The position numbers were made by a program, and so were the translations under genes. Below the pieces are notes generated by a model. That model was not told the DNA's origin. It did not search any database and was given only the letters and a program-made list of their open reading frames with translations. Below, one piece after another: positions 7,915 through 15,901 of a stretch of 35,181 bases of DNA; position 1 is the first letter of the stretch, and each line of letters begins with the position of its first letter. Source of the stretch: Micavibrio sp. UBA2638 (lineage in GTDB: Bacteria > Pseudomonadota > Alphaproteobacteria > Micavibrionales > Micavibrionaceae); assembly GCA_002359735.1 (NCBI GenBank), contig DENS01000016.1, forward strand, positions 838 through 36,018, read 5' to 3'.

Positions 7915-8757
7915 TTACAGGTCATCGGCCAGCGGTTCATACCAATCGCGGATCATACCGGCTTCTTCACGGCTGGGGTGATTGAACGGGCGTTTCAGCC
8001 TGCCATGGAAATAGGTGCGGACAAGGCTTTGCCAGGTTTCTTCTATATCTTTGCCGTGATGATTGCACCAGGCTTCGAACCAGACAGTGCCAGCGCGGAC
8101 ATGGGTGATTTCGTCATCATGAATAATTTGCAGAAAATCAGCCGTTTTTTCATCGCCCTGCGCCGTCATGGCCTTGATCATGCCGGGAGTAACATCCAGC
8201 CCGCGGGCCTCCAGCACCATGGGGACGATGGCCAGGCGTGCGGCAAAATCGTGCGCGGTCTGTTCCGATGCCTCCCAAAGGCCATCATGGGCGGGTAAAT
8301 CGCCGTATGACGCGCCCAGATCGTTCAGCCGTTCCTCCAGCATCAGGAAATGCTTGGCCTCATCATCGGCAACTTTGCACCAATCATCATAGAAGGCCTT
8401 TGGCCGTTCAAAATCACCCAGATCAAAGCTGCGCGCCATCACGTCCCAGCTCAAATCTATCGCGTTTAGCTCAATATGGGCCAGCGCGTGCAAGAGCGCA
8501 ATTTTCGAACGTTTGGACCCGGCCTTGGCCCGTTTAGGCATGTCGGCAGGGGGGAGCAAAACCGGTTTTTCCGGGCGGGCAGGGCGCAGCGGCAGATGGG
8601 CCGCCCCTATTTCCGTGATCTCGCCGCCGCGCCAGCGGGCGATAGAGTCCCTCGTCTTTCGGGCCTTTTCTGCCGGGTTTGGGGTTTGAAGCACATCCAG
8701 TGCGGCGTCGCATAAGCTGGTCATTGTTTTTTGTCTCTTCGCCTCTGTTTTACCCAT
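7915..8757 (-). CDS. DUF455 ferritin-like (diiron-type) protein
   Basis: 280 residues matching the DUF455 family, ferritin-like four-helix proteins with a putative diiron centre. Candidate ligands occur in the expected pairs: Glu96 in HIELNAID, Glu133 and His136 in DDEAKHF, Glu183 in LEARGLD, Glu216 and His219 in HDDEITHV. The enzymatic reaction of the family is not firmly established; relatives of the ferritin-like fold include tRNA and metabolite hydroxylases. The ATG at 8757 is chosen because it lies 14 bases after the preceding gene's stop with an AGG upstream; an alternative ATG at 8724 (MTSLCD) is also plausible. It is the last gene of a four-gene minus-strand run. Confidence 0.85.
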   Translation of the reverse strand: MGKTEAKRQKTMTSLCDAALDVLQTPNPAEKARKTRDSIARWRGGEITEIGAAHLPLRPARPEKPVLLPPADMPKRAKAGSKRSKIALLHALAHIELNAIDLSWDVMARSFDLGDFERPKAFYDDWCKVADDEAKHFLMLEERLNDLGASYGDLPAHDGLWEASEQTAHDFAARLAIVPMVLEARGLDVTPGMIKAMTAQGDEKTADFLQIIHDDEITHVRAGTVWFEAWCNHHGKDIEETWQSLVRTYFHGRLKRPFNHPSREEAGMIRDWYEPLADDL

Positions 8758-8771
8758 ATCTATGCCTGTAC

Positions 8772-9131
8772 CTATGCCAAAAACCTGATGGCGTATTGAT
8801 GGATAAAATAGGAGCCAACCAGACAGACCAGCCCAAGACCATACAGCGCCCAGAACCCGAATTCCTGTGGTATGACGGCCATAATTTTATCCGCAAACAA
8901 AAACGGTAGAAAAAAGCTCAAAGAAAGCGGCACCGCCAGCATAATCGACTTGGCAAAGGTCACGGAGGTAGCCGCGTTTTGATATTCCGCATAGGAAAAG
9001 GGGAGCACCAGCAAGGTCATCAGCGGCAGGGCAATGATAAACCCTGCCAGCTCCGGGCGCTTCCCCGATAGCCAGCTGGCAAAGGCAATCACGCAGGCCG
9101 ACAGTCCGATTTTAAACAGCGCAAACCACAT
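8772..9131 (-). CDS. Small integral membrane protein (four predicted helices)
   Basis: 119 residues, nearly all hydrophobic. Four segments are apparent: FALFKIGLSACVIAFASWL, LAGFIIALPLMTLLVLPFSY, SIMLAVPLSLSFFLPFLFA and FWALYGLGLVCLVGSYFIH. The layout resembles GlpM/DUF3147-like small membrane proteins, but I cannot confirm the family. It lies 9 bases after the SIMPL gene stop and 14 bases before the DUF455 gene, so it is almost certainly cotranscribed with both. Confidence 0.7.
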   Translation of the reverse strand: MWFALFKIGLSACVIAFASWLSGKRPELAGFIIALPLMTLLVLPFSYAEYQNAATSVTFAKSIMLAVPLSLSFFLPFLFADKIMAVIPQEFGFWALYGLGLVCLVGSYFIHQYAIRFLA

Positions 9132-9140
9132 AGGCGCGCC

Positions 9141-9866
9141 TTAAGGCTTTAAAATGGCGCGGGCATTGACATTCAACGTCAAGGTGGTTTCCCCCGCCGC
9201 GGCAACCGGCGCGGCCATGGGGGCGGCGGCCATTTCCATCTTCATGGCGCTGGCCCGCATCATTGGCTGATAGGGGACGCCGGAACTGTTGACATTGACC
9301 TCGCGTAACTCGGCGCCGGATTTACCCAGCGCTTTGGCCGCGCGGTTGGCCCTGTCCTGAAGCTGCTTCAGGGCGGCCTCCATCAAGCTGTCTTGCACAT
9401 CAATCGCCGTTTCGGGCGCAAGTGTATAATTCAGTCCGTTCATGGTGAGGCCCATTTTCTGCAATTTACCGGATAGCTCCAGCACGGTGTCTGAATCCAT
9501 GGACTTGATTGTCAGGCTTTGTTGGCCGCGCCATTTGGTTTCTTTGCTGCGCTGGTCGGTGATTTCATATACGCGGTAGGCACCGGTATTAACCTTTATA
9601 TTTTCTGTGTCTTTGGCGGCTTTAACCGCGCGGGCCATAACGGTGTTGATCTTGTTTTGCACCTGCCCTGAATCGCGATCTGTAACAATGTAAGATAAGG
9701 TTCCGACCAGTAAGTCCTGCTCAACCTCTTTGCGTTCTTCGGCGGATATGTTCAAAATCACCTGACCATCGGGCAGAGTTAGGATCGGGTCTTGCACTTG
9801 CGCGCCCGCAGGGGTGCTAAAGGCCAGCAAGGCAAGGGCAGGAAGGGTTCTTATAAGATGTTTCAT
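9141..9866 (-). CDS. SIMPL-domain (DUF541) periplasmic protein
   Basis: The product opens with a classic signal peptide (MKHLIRTLPALALLAFSTPAGAQ), so it is exported. The mature part matches the SIMPL/DUF541 (BP26/OMP28-like) family: an N-terminal ILNISAEERKEVEQD strand region, a central segment with TGAYRVYEIT and ETKWRGQQSLTIKS, then AALKQLQDRANRAAKALG and a C-terminal strand TTLTLNVNARAIL. I start at the ATG at 9866, where AGGAGATATCCACC gives a strong Shine-Dalgarno; the open frame extends 28 codons further but would bury the signal peptide. The biochemical role of the family is unsettled; cell-envelope functions have been proposed. It lies between the methyltransferase-like gene and the small membrane protein. 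Confidence 0.85.
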   Translation of the reverse strand: MKHLIRTLPALALLAFSTPAGAQVQDPILTLPDGQVILNISAEERKEVEQDLLVGTLSYIVTDRDSGQVQNKINTVMARAVKAAKDTENIKVNTGAYRVYEITDQRSKETKWRGQQSLTIKSMDSDTVLELSGKLQKMGLTMNGLNYTLAPETAIDVQDSLMEAALKQLQDRANRAAKALGKSGAELREVNVNSSGVPYQPMMRASAMKMEMAAAPMAAPVAAAGETTLTLNVNARAILKP

Positions 9867-9946
9867 GGTGGATATCTCCTTCGTTATTCGTAAAACTCTA
9901 TTGGTAAAACTTTGTGCGGATGGCGGCTGTGTTCGGGCGTATTCAT

Positions 9947-10510
9947 TCATGACGAACGCACCCCGATCCAGCGGCCCACGCGGCCCGTATAGTCAAGATA
10001 GGCGCCGCCGAACTTTTCGGCCAGATACTCCTCCTCGGGCTGGATGATATAACGGTCCAATACATACCATAGGACGGGAAGGCACAGGAACATGGCTGGC
10101 GCATCGGCCAGCATGGCAAGCCCGGCGTAACCGGTTAAAAAACAAAGATAAATCGGGTTGCGCGAATATTGATAGGGGCCGTCCTCCACCAGCGCCAGCG
10201 AAGGCATGTCGGGGCGGATATTGGTTCCGGCTTCATCAAATAATTTTTTGCACCAGATCATGCACGCGCCGCTGGCGATTAATAACGCAAGGCCAAGCCA
10301 CCCCCATAAATGCCCCAGCGGATAAGGGAACACCCAGTTCAGGACCAGCCCGGCAATCAGGCTCAGCAATAAAATATTGGGCGGTAATGTTATAATATCT
10401 GGTTTGTCATTGTTTTCGGCCGCCGCCATGGCCGGGGCGTCTTTTATGACGCGCGGCGGTTCTTCTTCGGTGAATTCTGCGTCTTTTGCCTGCTTGTTTT
10501 GGTCGCTCAT
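9947..10510 (-). CDS. Isoprenylcysteine carboxyl methyltransferase (ICMT/PEMT)-like membrane protein
   Basis: 187 residues. A disordered charged N-terminus (about 1-35) is followed by several membrane helices and the ICMT/PEMT family's signature region: GPYQYSRNPIYL for S-adenosylmethionine binding, a hydrophobic segment, then IQPEEEYLAEKFGGAYLDY. Bacterial members methylate largely unknown substrates at the membrane, so the acceptor here is not predictable. The ATG at 10510 is the first gene of the minus-strand run to 7915, and it is divergent from the STAS-like gene at 10618 with a 107-base shared intergenic region. Confidence 0.85.
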   Translation of the reverse strand: MSDQNKQAKDAEFTEEEPPRVIKDAPAMAAAENNDKPDIITLPPNILLLSLIAGLVLNWVFPYPLGHLWGWLGLALLIASGACMIWCKKLFDEAGTNIRPDMPSLALVEDGPYQYSRNPIYLCFLTGYAGLAMLADAPAMFLCLPVLWYVLDRYIIQPEEEYLAEKFGGAYLDYTGRVGRWIGVRSS

Positions 10511-10617
10511 GGTCTTTTATAGTCCTGTGTTTGTCTTCCGAACAGATACTTGAATAATGCATAAAAAACATACATCATTGTTGCATCTGATTGTGCACTA
10601 TTATAGGGAGAAAAGCC

Positions 10618-10983
10618 ATGATGGAAGTAATTGAAGATTTGCCGGACGGGGTTGTGGGCATCGCCTCCAAGGGCCGTATCACCAAAGCCGATTATGATAA
10701 AATTGTGATCCCGACGATTGAAGGGGCTTTGAAAACCCATGATAAAATCAGCGTTCTGTTCCATCTGGAAGATATTGAGGGCATGGAGCTGTCGGCCATG
10801 TGGGAAGATACCGCGTTCGGTTTGAAACACTGGAGCGATTTTAAACGCCTTGCCCTTGTCAGTGATGTGGAATGGGTGAGCGGCATGACCGCGTTTTTCG
10901 GGTGGATGATCCCGGCAGAGGTGAAAACCTTTAAGGAAAAAGACGTCGCGGCCGCCCGTGAATGGGTTTGTACCGGCCATTAA
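10618..10983 (+). CDS. SpoIIAA-like (STAS/SEC14-type) protein
   Basis: 121 residues resembling the SpoIIAA-like family (PF11964): GVVGIASKGRITKADYDKIV at the N-terminus, a central strand SVLFHLEDIEGMELSAMW, and the C-terminal KRLALVSDVEWV and AAREWV. Family members adopt a STAS/Cro-like fold and are thought to bind lipids or regulate partners; the exact role is unknown. The start is placed at the ATG at 10618 preceded by TAGGGAG at 10604-10610, in preference to the upstream alternative start at 10591. The gene stands alone on the plus strand. Confidence 0.8.
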   Translation: MMEVIEDLPDGVVGIASKGRITKADYDKIVIPTIEGALKTHDKISVLFHLEDIEGMELSAMWEDTAFGLKHWSDFKRLALVSDVEWVSGMTAFFGWMIPAEVKTFKEKDVAAAREWVCTGH

Positions 10984-11047
10984 CCTCCCGTAAACATTTG
11001 TTTTTAAATAAAAATCCAGCTTCGTCATTTCGTTTGTCAAAAATGGC

Positions 11048-11059
11048 GGGGGGGGGGGG
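11048..11059. repeat. 12-base G homopolymer tract
   Basis: Twelve consecutive G residues lie in the intergenic region downstream of the SpoIIAA-like gene and downstream of the convergent 213-residue gene. Tracts this long are prone to slipped-strand length change and to sequencing error. It is in no convincing reading frame. The rest of 10984-11177 is AT-rich and holds only a 6-base inverted repeat (AATCAT at 11110-11115, ATGATT at 11127-11132). Confidence 0.9.
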
Positions 11060-11177
11060 ATCGCTTTCATCCTTTTGTGGGGGGTGACGGTGGTATAGGC
11101 GGCGCATACAATCATAAAAAGATTATATGATTAAATTCCTATTTTGTCGAGTTTTGACGAATGCTACTTACTCAATG

Positions 11178-11819
11178 TTAAGGGCTTAATGTATCAAGTT
11201 GTGGCCTTGTAATGCTATGCTCTGTTGGGTTAGGCGTATCTGGGAGCATATGAGGTGGGATGAGGTTTTCACCATTCATTCCGATAATTTCGGGACTGCT
11301 ATCATTAAAGAATTCATTGACCTCTTCAACTGGGCTAATGGTTATGATGACTTCTGTATGATAAGTAGTATAGGTAGTGTTGGCTGCATTGATTAAAGCG
11401 TCATAAATTTCCGGATCCAGTTGAGATGGATCGAAATCCGGTTGGTGGCTTTGTTTAACGATCTCTTGTGCTGCTTCCCAGCCACCTAGATTATTGATTG
11501 TTTGTTGTACTATTGCATTTCCAACAGGGTCTTCAGGCATACCATTTTCTATTAGTTGCTGTAGTCCGTCTAATGCATCCTCAATTCCATATGGCTCACC
11601 ACCATTAAAATCCTTAGCCTCTAAGCTATTACGGACGTGCATCAGCTTTTGCCATTCTTCCAGAAGGTCAAGGTTTAGCATGTCTTCCATTGAATCATTC
11701 GCATCCTGTTCTAGACGATTGAAGAACGCGATTGTTTGTTCTGCAGTTAGCCTGCTTCGAAATTCATCGAAATTTTTTGTGTAATTGATATAATCTTGGC
11801 TAGGATTAAATGGTGACAT
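11178..11819 (-). CDS. Hypothetical acidic protein, 213 residues
   Basis: No family recognised. The protein is acidic and polar with no signal peptide or membrane helix. The first 130 residues look helical (FRSRLTAEQTIAFFNRLEQD, LDLLEEWQKLMHVRNSLE); the last 70 are richer in Pro, Asn and Thr and end TRPQLDTLSP. Codon use and composition are visibly more AT-rich than lepA next door, hinting at different ancestry. The ATG at 11819 has GGGAG about six bases upstream. It converges on the SpoIIAA-like gene. Confidence 0.65.
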   Translation of the reverse strand: MSPFNPSQDYINYTKNFDEFRSRLTAEQTIAFFNRLEQDANDSMEDMLNLDLLEEWQKLMHVRNSLEAKDFNGGEPYGIEDALDGLQQLIENGMPEDPVGNAIVQQTINNLGGWEAAQEIVKQSHQPDFDPSQLDPEIYDALINAANTTYTTYHTEVIITISPVEEVNEFFNDSSPEIIGMNGENLIPPHMLPDTPNPTEHSITRPQLDTLSP

Positions 11820-11896
11820 TTTGCGCTCCCGTTGGTAAATTAATATTATGTTAAATTAGTGAAGTTAAGGAAACCTTAAGACAGGCTCAATTTTAT

Positions 11897-12184
11897 TTAT
11901 AATTCTCGGGAGACGCTTAAGGGAATGCGGAAAGTTTCTTGCGGCGTGCGTTTTTTATCTTGATTAACACGAATTAATAGCAGTTCAGTGTTAAGTTCTA
12001 CGCGGTTATAGATGTGCTTATTGCTTTGGTCTAGGCTTATAACCTGCAGTAGATCGTTTTCGCCGCCAATGCAAACTTGTCCAACTTCTATATCTATAGA
12101 GGCCCATTTAGGAATAAATGATAAGGCGCTATCGTAAAATAGAGCAATTTCATCATTATTATTAAGAGCCAAGGTGCAGTTCAT
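11897..12184 (-). CDS. Small beta-rich protein, possible distant paralogue of the 15.4 and 15.9 kb proteins
   Basis: 95 residues from the ATG at 12184 (MNCTLAL). The product is a run of short hydrophobic strands (EIALFYDSALSFI, LLQVISL, TELLLIRVNQ) ending RIPLSVSREL. Its strand order and C-terminal PL-V ending resemble the products at 15381-15755 and 15902-16291 (xFHxKP...LEY...DG...PLxI), although identity is low and homology is only inferred. It is AT-rich like its upstream neighbour and lies just downstream of lepA on the same strand, separated by 54 bases. Confidence 0.6.
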   Translation of the reverse strand: MNCTLALNNNDEIALFYDSALSFIPKWASIDIEVGQVCIGGENDLLQVISLDQSNKHIYNRVELNTELLLIRVNQDKKRTPQETFRIPLSVSREL

Positions 12185-12238
12185 CAAGGTATTATAGCCT
12201 GATCAATGCAAACTACCAATAAACTTTAATAATAAAAC

Positions 12239-14047
12239 CTACTCATCCCCCATCTTCAGGGCATTGATAAACGCGCTTTGCGGGATGTCCACGTTGCCGT
12301 ATTGGCGCATTTTGGCTTTCCCTTTTTTCTGCTTATCCAGCAATTTTTTCTTACGGGAGACATCCCCGCCGTAACATTTGGCGGTGACGTCTTTGCGCAG
12401 GGCGCTTAGGTGTTCGGCGGCGATGACCTTGCCCCCGATGGCGGCCTGAATGGCGATTTTAAACATCTGGCGGGGGATCAGTTCTTTCAGGCGTTCACAC
12501 ATCTGACGGCCGCGGCTTTCGGCGTTGTCACGGTGGACAATCATCGCCAGCGCGTCAACAGGTTCCTGATTAACGCGAATTTCCAGCTTCACAAGGTTGT
12601 TCTTGTCGTATCCGTCCAGTTCATAATCAAAACTGGCGTAGCCGCGACTGATGGATTTCAGGCGATCGTAAAAGTCAAAGACGACCTCGTTCAGTGGCAG
12701 GCGGTAAACCAGCATGGCGCGCCCGCCTGCATAGGTCAGGTCGATTTGCACGCCGCGCCGTTCCTGACACAGTTGCAACAGGCCGCCCAGATATTCATCC
12801 GGGGTTAAGATGGTGGCCTTGATCCACGGTTCCTCGATATGTTCGATATAAACCGGGTCCAGCATATCGGCGGGGTTGTAGAGCTCCACCATCTCGCCGT
12901 TGGTGCGGTAAATGTGGTAAACCACGCTGGGCGCGGTGGGGATAAGATCCAGATCAAATTCACGGCCAAGACGTTCCTGAATGATTTCCATGTGCAAAAG
13001 CCCCAGAAAACCGCAGCGGAACCCCATGCCGAGCGCCTGCGATTGTTCCGGTTCAAAATGCAGGGAGGCATCATTTAGCTTCAGCTTGCCCAGGGAATCG
13101 CGCAAATCTTCGTAATCGCCCATATCCACGGGAAAGAGCGAACAAAACACCATAGGTACGGACGGTTTAAAACCGGGCAGGGCCGTGTCACACGGTTTGC
13201 GCATATCGGTAATGGTATCCCCGACCAGCGTATCTTCGATGTCTTTGATACCTGCGGTGATAAAGCCCATCTCGCCGGGGCCGAGCTCATCGATCATAAC
13301 CGGCTTGGGCGAGAACACCCCAACGCGGTCAATTTCACGTTCGGCGCGGGTGTTCATAAATTTGATTTTCTGGCCTTTTTTCAGGTGGCCGTCAATAATG
13401 CGCACCAGAATGACCACCCCTAGATAGGCGTCATACCAGCTGTCAATCAGCAGGGCCTTGGTGGGTTTTTCGGCATCACCTTCGCTGGGCGGGGGCAGTT
13501 TTGTGACAATGGCCTCCAGCAGGTCGTCAATGCCGATACCGGTTTTGCCGGAACATTCAACGGCCTCACTGGCATCAAGGCCAATGACGTCCTCAATTTC
13601 CTGACGTGCCTTTTCCACATCAGAGGCGGGCAAGTCCACCTTGTTCAGCGCGGGAATAATTTCGTGATTGTTATCAATCGCCTGATAGACATTGGCCAAT
13701 GTCTGGGCCTCAACCCCTTGTGTTGAATCAACCACCAGGATAGACCCCTCGCACGAGGCCAGCGAGCGCGATACTTCATAGGAAAAATCAACATGCCCCG
13801 GCGTGTCCATCAGGTTCAACTGGTATTCATGGCCATCTTTGGCGGTATACAATAGCCGTACGGTCTGGGCCTTGATGGTGATACCGCGTTCGCGTTCGAT
13901 ATCCATGGAATCAAGGACTTGCGCGCTCATTTCACGTTCGGTCAGGCCGCCGCAGGTTTGAATAAGGCGATCGGCCAGCGTTGATTTGCCATGGTCGATA
14001 TGGGCAATAATCGCGAAGTTGCGAATGTATTTAAGATCTTGTGTCAT
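12239..14047 (-). CDS. lepA: Elongation factor 4 (LepA), back-translocating GTPase
   Basis: A 602-residue translational GTPase that acts on the ribosome. The G1 motif AHIDHGKS (15-22), G3 DTPGH (81-85) and G4 NKVD (135-138) are intact, with the switch I ERERGITIKAQTV. It has the LepA-specific C-terminal domain with CYGGDVSRKKKLLDKQKKGK and the ending GNVDIPQSAFINALKMGDE, and lacks EF-G domain IV, as expected. I start at the ATG at 14047 (MTQDLKYIRN), the usual family N-terminus; a GTG form at 14074 adds nine residues and has no support. Length is normal. It sits between accessory genes on the same strand. Confidence 0.98.
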   Translation of the reverse strand: MTQDLKYIRNFAIIAHIDHGKSTLADRLIQTCGGLTEREMSAQVLDSMDIERERGITIKAQTVRLLYTAKDGHEYQLNLMDTPGHVDFSYEVSRSLASCEGSILVVDSTQGVEAQTLANVYQAIDNNHEIIPALNKVDLPASDVEKARQEIEDVIGLDASEAVECSGKTGIGIDDLLEAIVTKLPPPSEGDAEKPTKALLIDSWYDAYLGVVILVRIIDGHLKKGQKIKFMNTRAEREIDRVGVFSPKPVMIDELGPGEMGFITAGIKDIEDTLVGDTITDMRKPCDTALPGFKPSVPMVFCSLFPVDMGDYEDLRDSLGKLKLNDASLHFEPEQSQALGMGFRCGFLGLLHMEIIQERLGREFDLDLIPTAPSVVYHIYRTNGEMVELYNPADMLDPVYIEHIEEPWIKATILTPDEYLGGLLQLCQERRGVQIDLTYAGGRAMLVYRLPLNEVVFDFYDRLKSISRGYASFDYELDGYDKNNLVKLEIRVNQEPVDALAMIVHRDNAESRGRQMCERLKELIPRQMFKIAIQAAIGGKVIAAEHLSALRKDVTAKCYGGDVSRKKKLLDKQKKGKAKMRQYGNVDIPQSAFINALKMGDE

Positions 14048-14105
14048 GGGCATTAGGAATAGGGCTAAATGCACAAAAATTCAAGTGTAATTAGGGATCG
14101 GCCAT

Positions 14106-14145
14106 AAAATTAAAAAGCCCGCCGGCGCGCTGGCCTGGGGGCTTT
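14106..14145 (-). terminator. Rho-independent terminator
   Basis: Reading the minus strand, AAAGCCC (14139-14145) pairs with GGGCTTT (14114-14120) around a GC-rich inner hairpin, followed by TTTTTAATTTT. It lies about 70 bases after the stop of the 70-residue gene and ahead of lepA, so it separates lepA from the upstream accessory genes. Confidence 0.75.
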
Positions 14146-14213
14146 GATATCTGATGGTGGTCTTGCGGCACGCGGCGTTACCGCACCATCACGGACATTA
14201 TATGGCTGGCCCG

Positions 14214-14426
14214 TTACAGGTCAATGCCGGGCAATGATACGGTAGGCGCGGGCATGAAGCTCTGATCCGCTGCTCGTTCGAATTCTTTATGCAGTTCGAT
14301 ATTCGATAATTCATTGGCATTACCATCGGCATCGAATTTTCGGACCTGACGTTCATCGGCATTTAGAAAAGCCCTTGATTCAACGGCGTAGGCTATATCG
14401 GCTTGCAGTGCGGCTTCCATTGGCAT
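14214..14426 (-). CDS. Small acidic protein, 70 residues
   Basis: No family recognised. The polar acidic sequence has a helical N-terminal half (ALQADIAYAVESRAFLNAD) and a motif VRKFDADGNA like VARFDANNNT in the 79-residue neighbour, and ends in a short hydrophobic patch TVSLPGIDL. No membrane segment. The ATG at 14426 is preceded by AATAAAGAGGGATAAAAAATC, a variant of the leader shared by the cluster. A terminator follows the gene. Confidence 0.6.
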   Translation of the reverse strand: MPMEAALQADIAYAVESRAFLNADERQVRKFDADGNANELSNIELHKEFERAADQSFMPAPTVSLPGIDL

Positions 14427-14714
14427 GATTTTTTATCCCTCTTTATTTTTTCACCCTTGAAGTTATGGTAATCGGATAGGTTTAAGAATTCGTAAAACAA
14501 GCCATAAAAAATTGTGTTTTATACGCGCCGGTTTTGTGGATGGGGCTGTCATCGGCAATTCAGGCAAAATAAAAGCCCGCGAAGCTATATCTTCTCGAGC
14601 TTTAGAACGGTTTTATGCCTTGGCTTATAAGGCCGCTGCCTTGGCGGGAAGAAAGGGCCGAGTTAAACCCGTTCACGCGTCACGGCGCCCCTGATTAGTG
14701 TAAACAGCAATCGG

Positions 14715-14933
14715 TTATGAATTAGATAAGATATCCAGCGTTTGTGTCTGCGCGGGAGCCATATCCATAGACGGATCATTTGCGGCCTCGGCAAAGATGG
14801 GGGATATGCTTTCATGCAGCGGCTGCGCGCCCTCTGCGCCTATTTTCATCACCGCGGTGTTCTCCGCTGAGCGCTCCATTTGGCGCTGCTCCATGATCTC
14901 GTTCAAATCAATTTCTGATATTGCTTCTGGCAT
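14715..14933 (-). CDS. Small acidic protein, 72 residues
   Basis: No family recognised. The N-terminus is helical and charged (ISEIDLNEIMEQRQMERSAEN), the middle polar, and the C-terminus a short hydrophobic patch QTLDILSNS. The ATG at 14933 follows AATATAGAGGGACGGAAAT, the clearest example of the leader shared with the 170-residue and 1755-residue genes. A second small gene follows after 288 bases; that gap holds no convincing gene on either strand. Confidence 0.6.
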   Translation of the reverse strand: MPEAISEIDLNEIMEQRQMERSAENTAVMKIGAEGAQPLHESISPIFAEAANDPSMDMAPAQTQTLDILSNS

Positions 14934-15042
14934 ATTTCCGTCCCTCTATATTTTTCTTATTGTTATGGTAATACATTCATGGTTAATTATTGGTTAAATA
15001 GTGCCCTAAAACACCAAAAATGCAGTGCAGGCCCCGTAAATA

Positions 15043-15282
15043 TTACGGCTGTCCCAAATTCAGACTTAAGGGCTGATTTAATGGCTCAGCAGCAGAAGCC
15101 GTGGGCTCTTGCGTGTCCATATCAAGTACTTGAATCGGTTGATGATCTCCCCCATCAACACTCACAGTATTATTGTTGGCATCAAATCGCGCCACCATCT
15201 TTTGATTGCCACCTGCTGCGTGCTCTGCAAAGGTCGCTCTTAGGACGTGGTCTTCGATGCGGGGGTTGAATCGTTCTGTCAT
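15043..15282 (-). CDS. Small polar protein, 79 residues
   Basis: No family recognised. MTERFNPRIEDHVLRATFAEH is followed by two apparent strands (KMVARFDANNNTVSVDGGD, PIQVLDMD) and a Pro/Ala/Glu tail ending PLSLNLGQP. The ATG at 15282 is chosen over a GTG three codons upstream because GAGGAG lies at proper distance (AAATAGAGGAGTGTACCAC). The leader again matches the cluster motif. Like its two small neighbours it lacks a signal peptide, so if exported it would need a non-Sec route. Confidence 0.6.
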   Translation of the reverse strand: MTERFNPRIEDHVLRATFAEHAAGGNQKMVARFDANNNTVSVDGGDHQPIQVLDMDTQEPTASAAEPLNQPLSLNLGQP

Positions 15283-15380
15283 GTGGTACACTCCTCTATT
15301 TATAAACTATTACCGTTTTACACCTTGCCTGAAACGCCGGGATTGTTTTTATAGGCTCCCGTTTGTCCTTCAGGACTTTT

Positions 15381-15755
15381 TTAGTTTTGATGAATAATCA
15401 GCGGGATATAATAACCTTCTTTGGCCTCACCCGTATCATCATCCAACAAAATTAACAGTATTTGATGGGTGTTCTGCATGTTCTTCGCAATGCTTGGTTT
15501 CACCGGAAATCCGATATTGCGAACCTCCCCATCTTCTAAAATAAAATCCAGCCTGTTTGCCGAAACATTATATTCCAGCCAGGCAATCTCGCTCTTAAAG
15601 GGTTTGTTGTGAAAGACTGCGACTTTACCATCTTTCATGACCGATATTTCCAGCTGAAACTCACCGGAGCCCTCCGCATCGTAGACGAAGTCGAGGACGT
15701 TACCATATTGCTTTTCAGTGGGTGTTTGTTCAGTGGTCATAACAGATTGTATCAT
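15381..15755 (-). CDS. Small protein of an unrecognised domain family, paralogue A
   Basis: 124 residues. After about 40 polar residues the protein has a strand-rich domain containing VAVFHNKP, WLEYNV, ILEDGEV, ILLILLDDDTGEAKEGY and the ending YIPLIIHQN. The same landmarks in the same order and spacing occur in the product at 15902-16291 (YIFHTKP, RLEYDP, FKKDGNQ, TKDGEAIDGF, MVPLVIRP), so the two are paralogues. No signal peptide. The ATG at 15755 is kept; its Shine-Dalgarno is weak. Function unknown. Confidence 0.65.
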   Translation of the reverse strand: MIQSVMTTEQTPTEKQYGNVLDFVYDAEGSGEFQLEISVMKDGKVAVFHNKPFKSEIAWLEYNVSANRLDFILEDGEVRNIGFPVKPSIAKNMQNTHQILLILLDDDTGEAKEGYYIPLIIHQN

Positions 15756-15849
15756 AATTTATTTTCACATCACCCTTTTTCTTTATTACCTGAAACAAGT
15801 CTAGCAAAAACAGGGCTGAAATGCAAAGAAATGCGCGGTTTTTAGCGAT

Positions 15850-15888
15850 GTTTTTTGTATTTTTTTTGTGTTTTTTTGTTGTTTTTTA
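15850..15888. promoter_or_regulatory. Phased T-tracts, predicted curved DNA
   Basis: Four T runs of 6-8 bases begin at 15851, 15860, 15871 and 15882, that is 9-11 bases apart and about one helical turn. Phased A/T tracts are a known cause of intrinsic curvature. The stretch lies 95-130 bases upstream of the 15381-15755 gene, where bent DNA could aid promoter function or bind a nucleoid protein, and immediately beyond the stop of the 15902-16291 gene. Confidence 0.55.
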
Positions 15889-15901
15889 CGGCGGGGTGTT
15901 T

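Noticed and set aside
10507..11115. 202-codon open frame on the minus strand
   Set aside because: It lies antisense over the well-supported SpoIIAA-like gene, runs through the G tract as polyproline, and has no family resemblance.
14512..14694. 60-codon plus-strand frame with a TTG start
   Set aside because: No Shine-Dalgarno, TTG start, and composition not protein-like enough; the 14427-14714 gap is left as non-coding.
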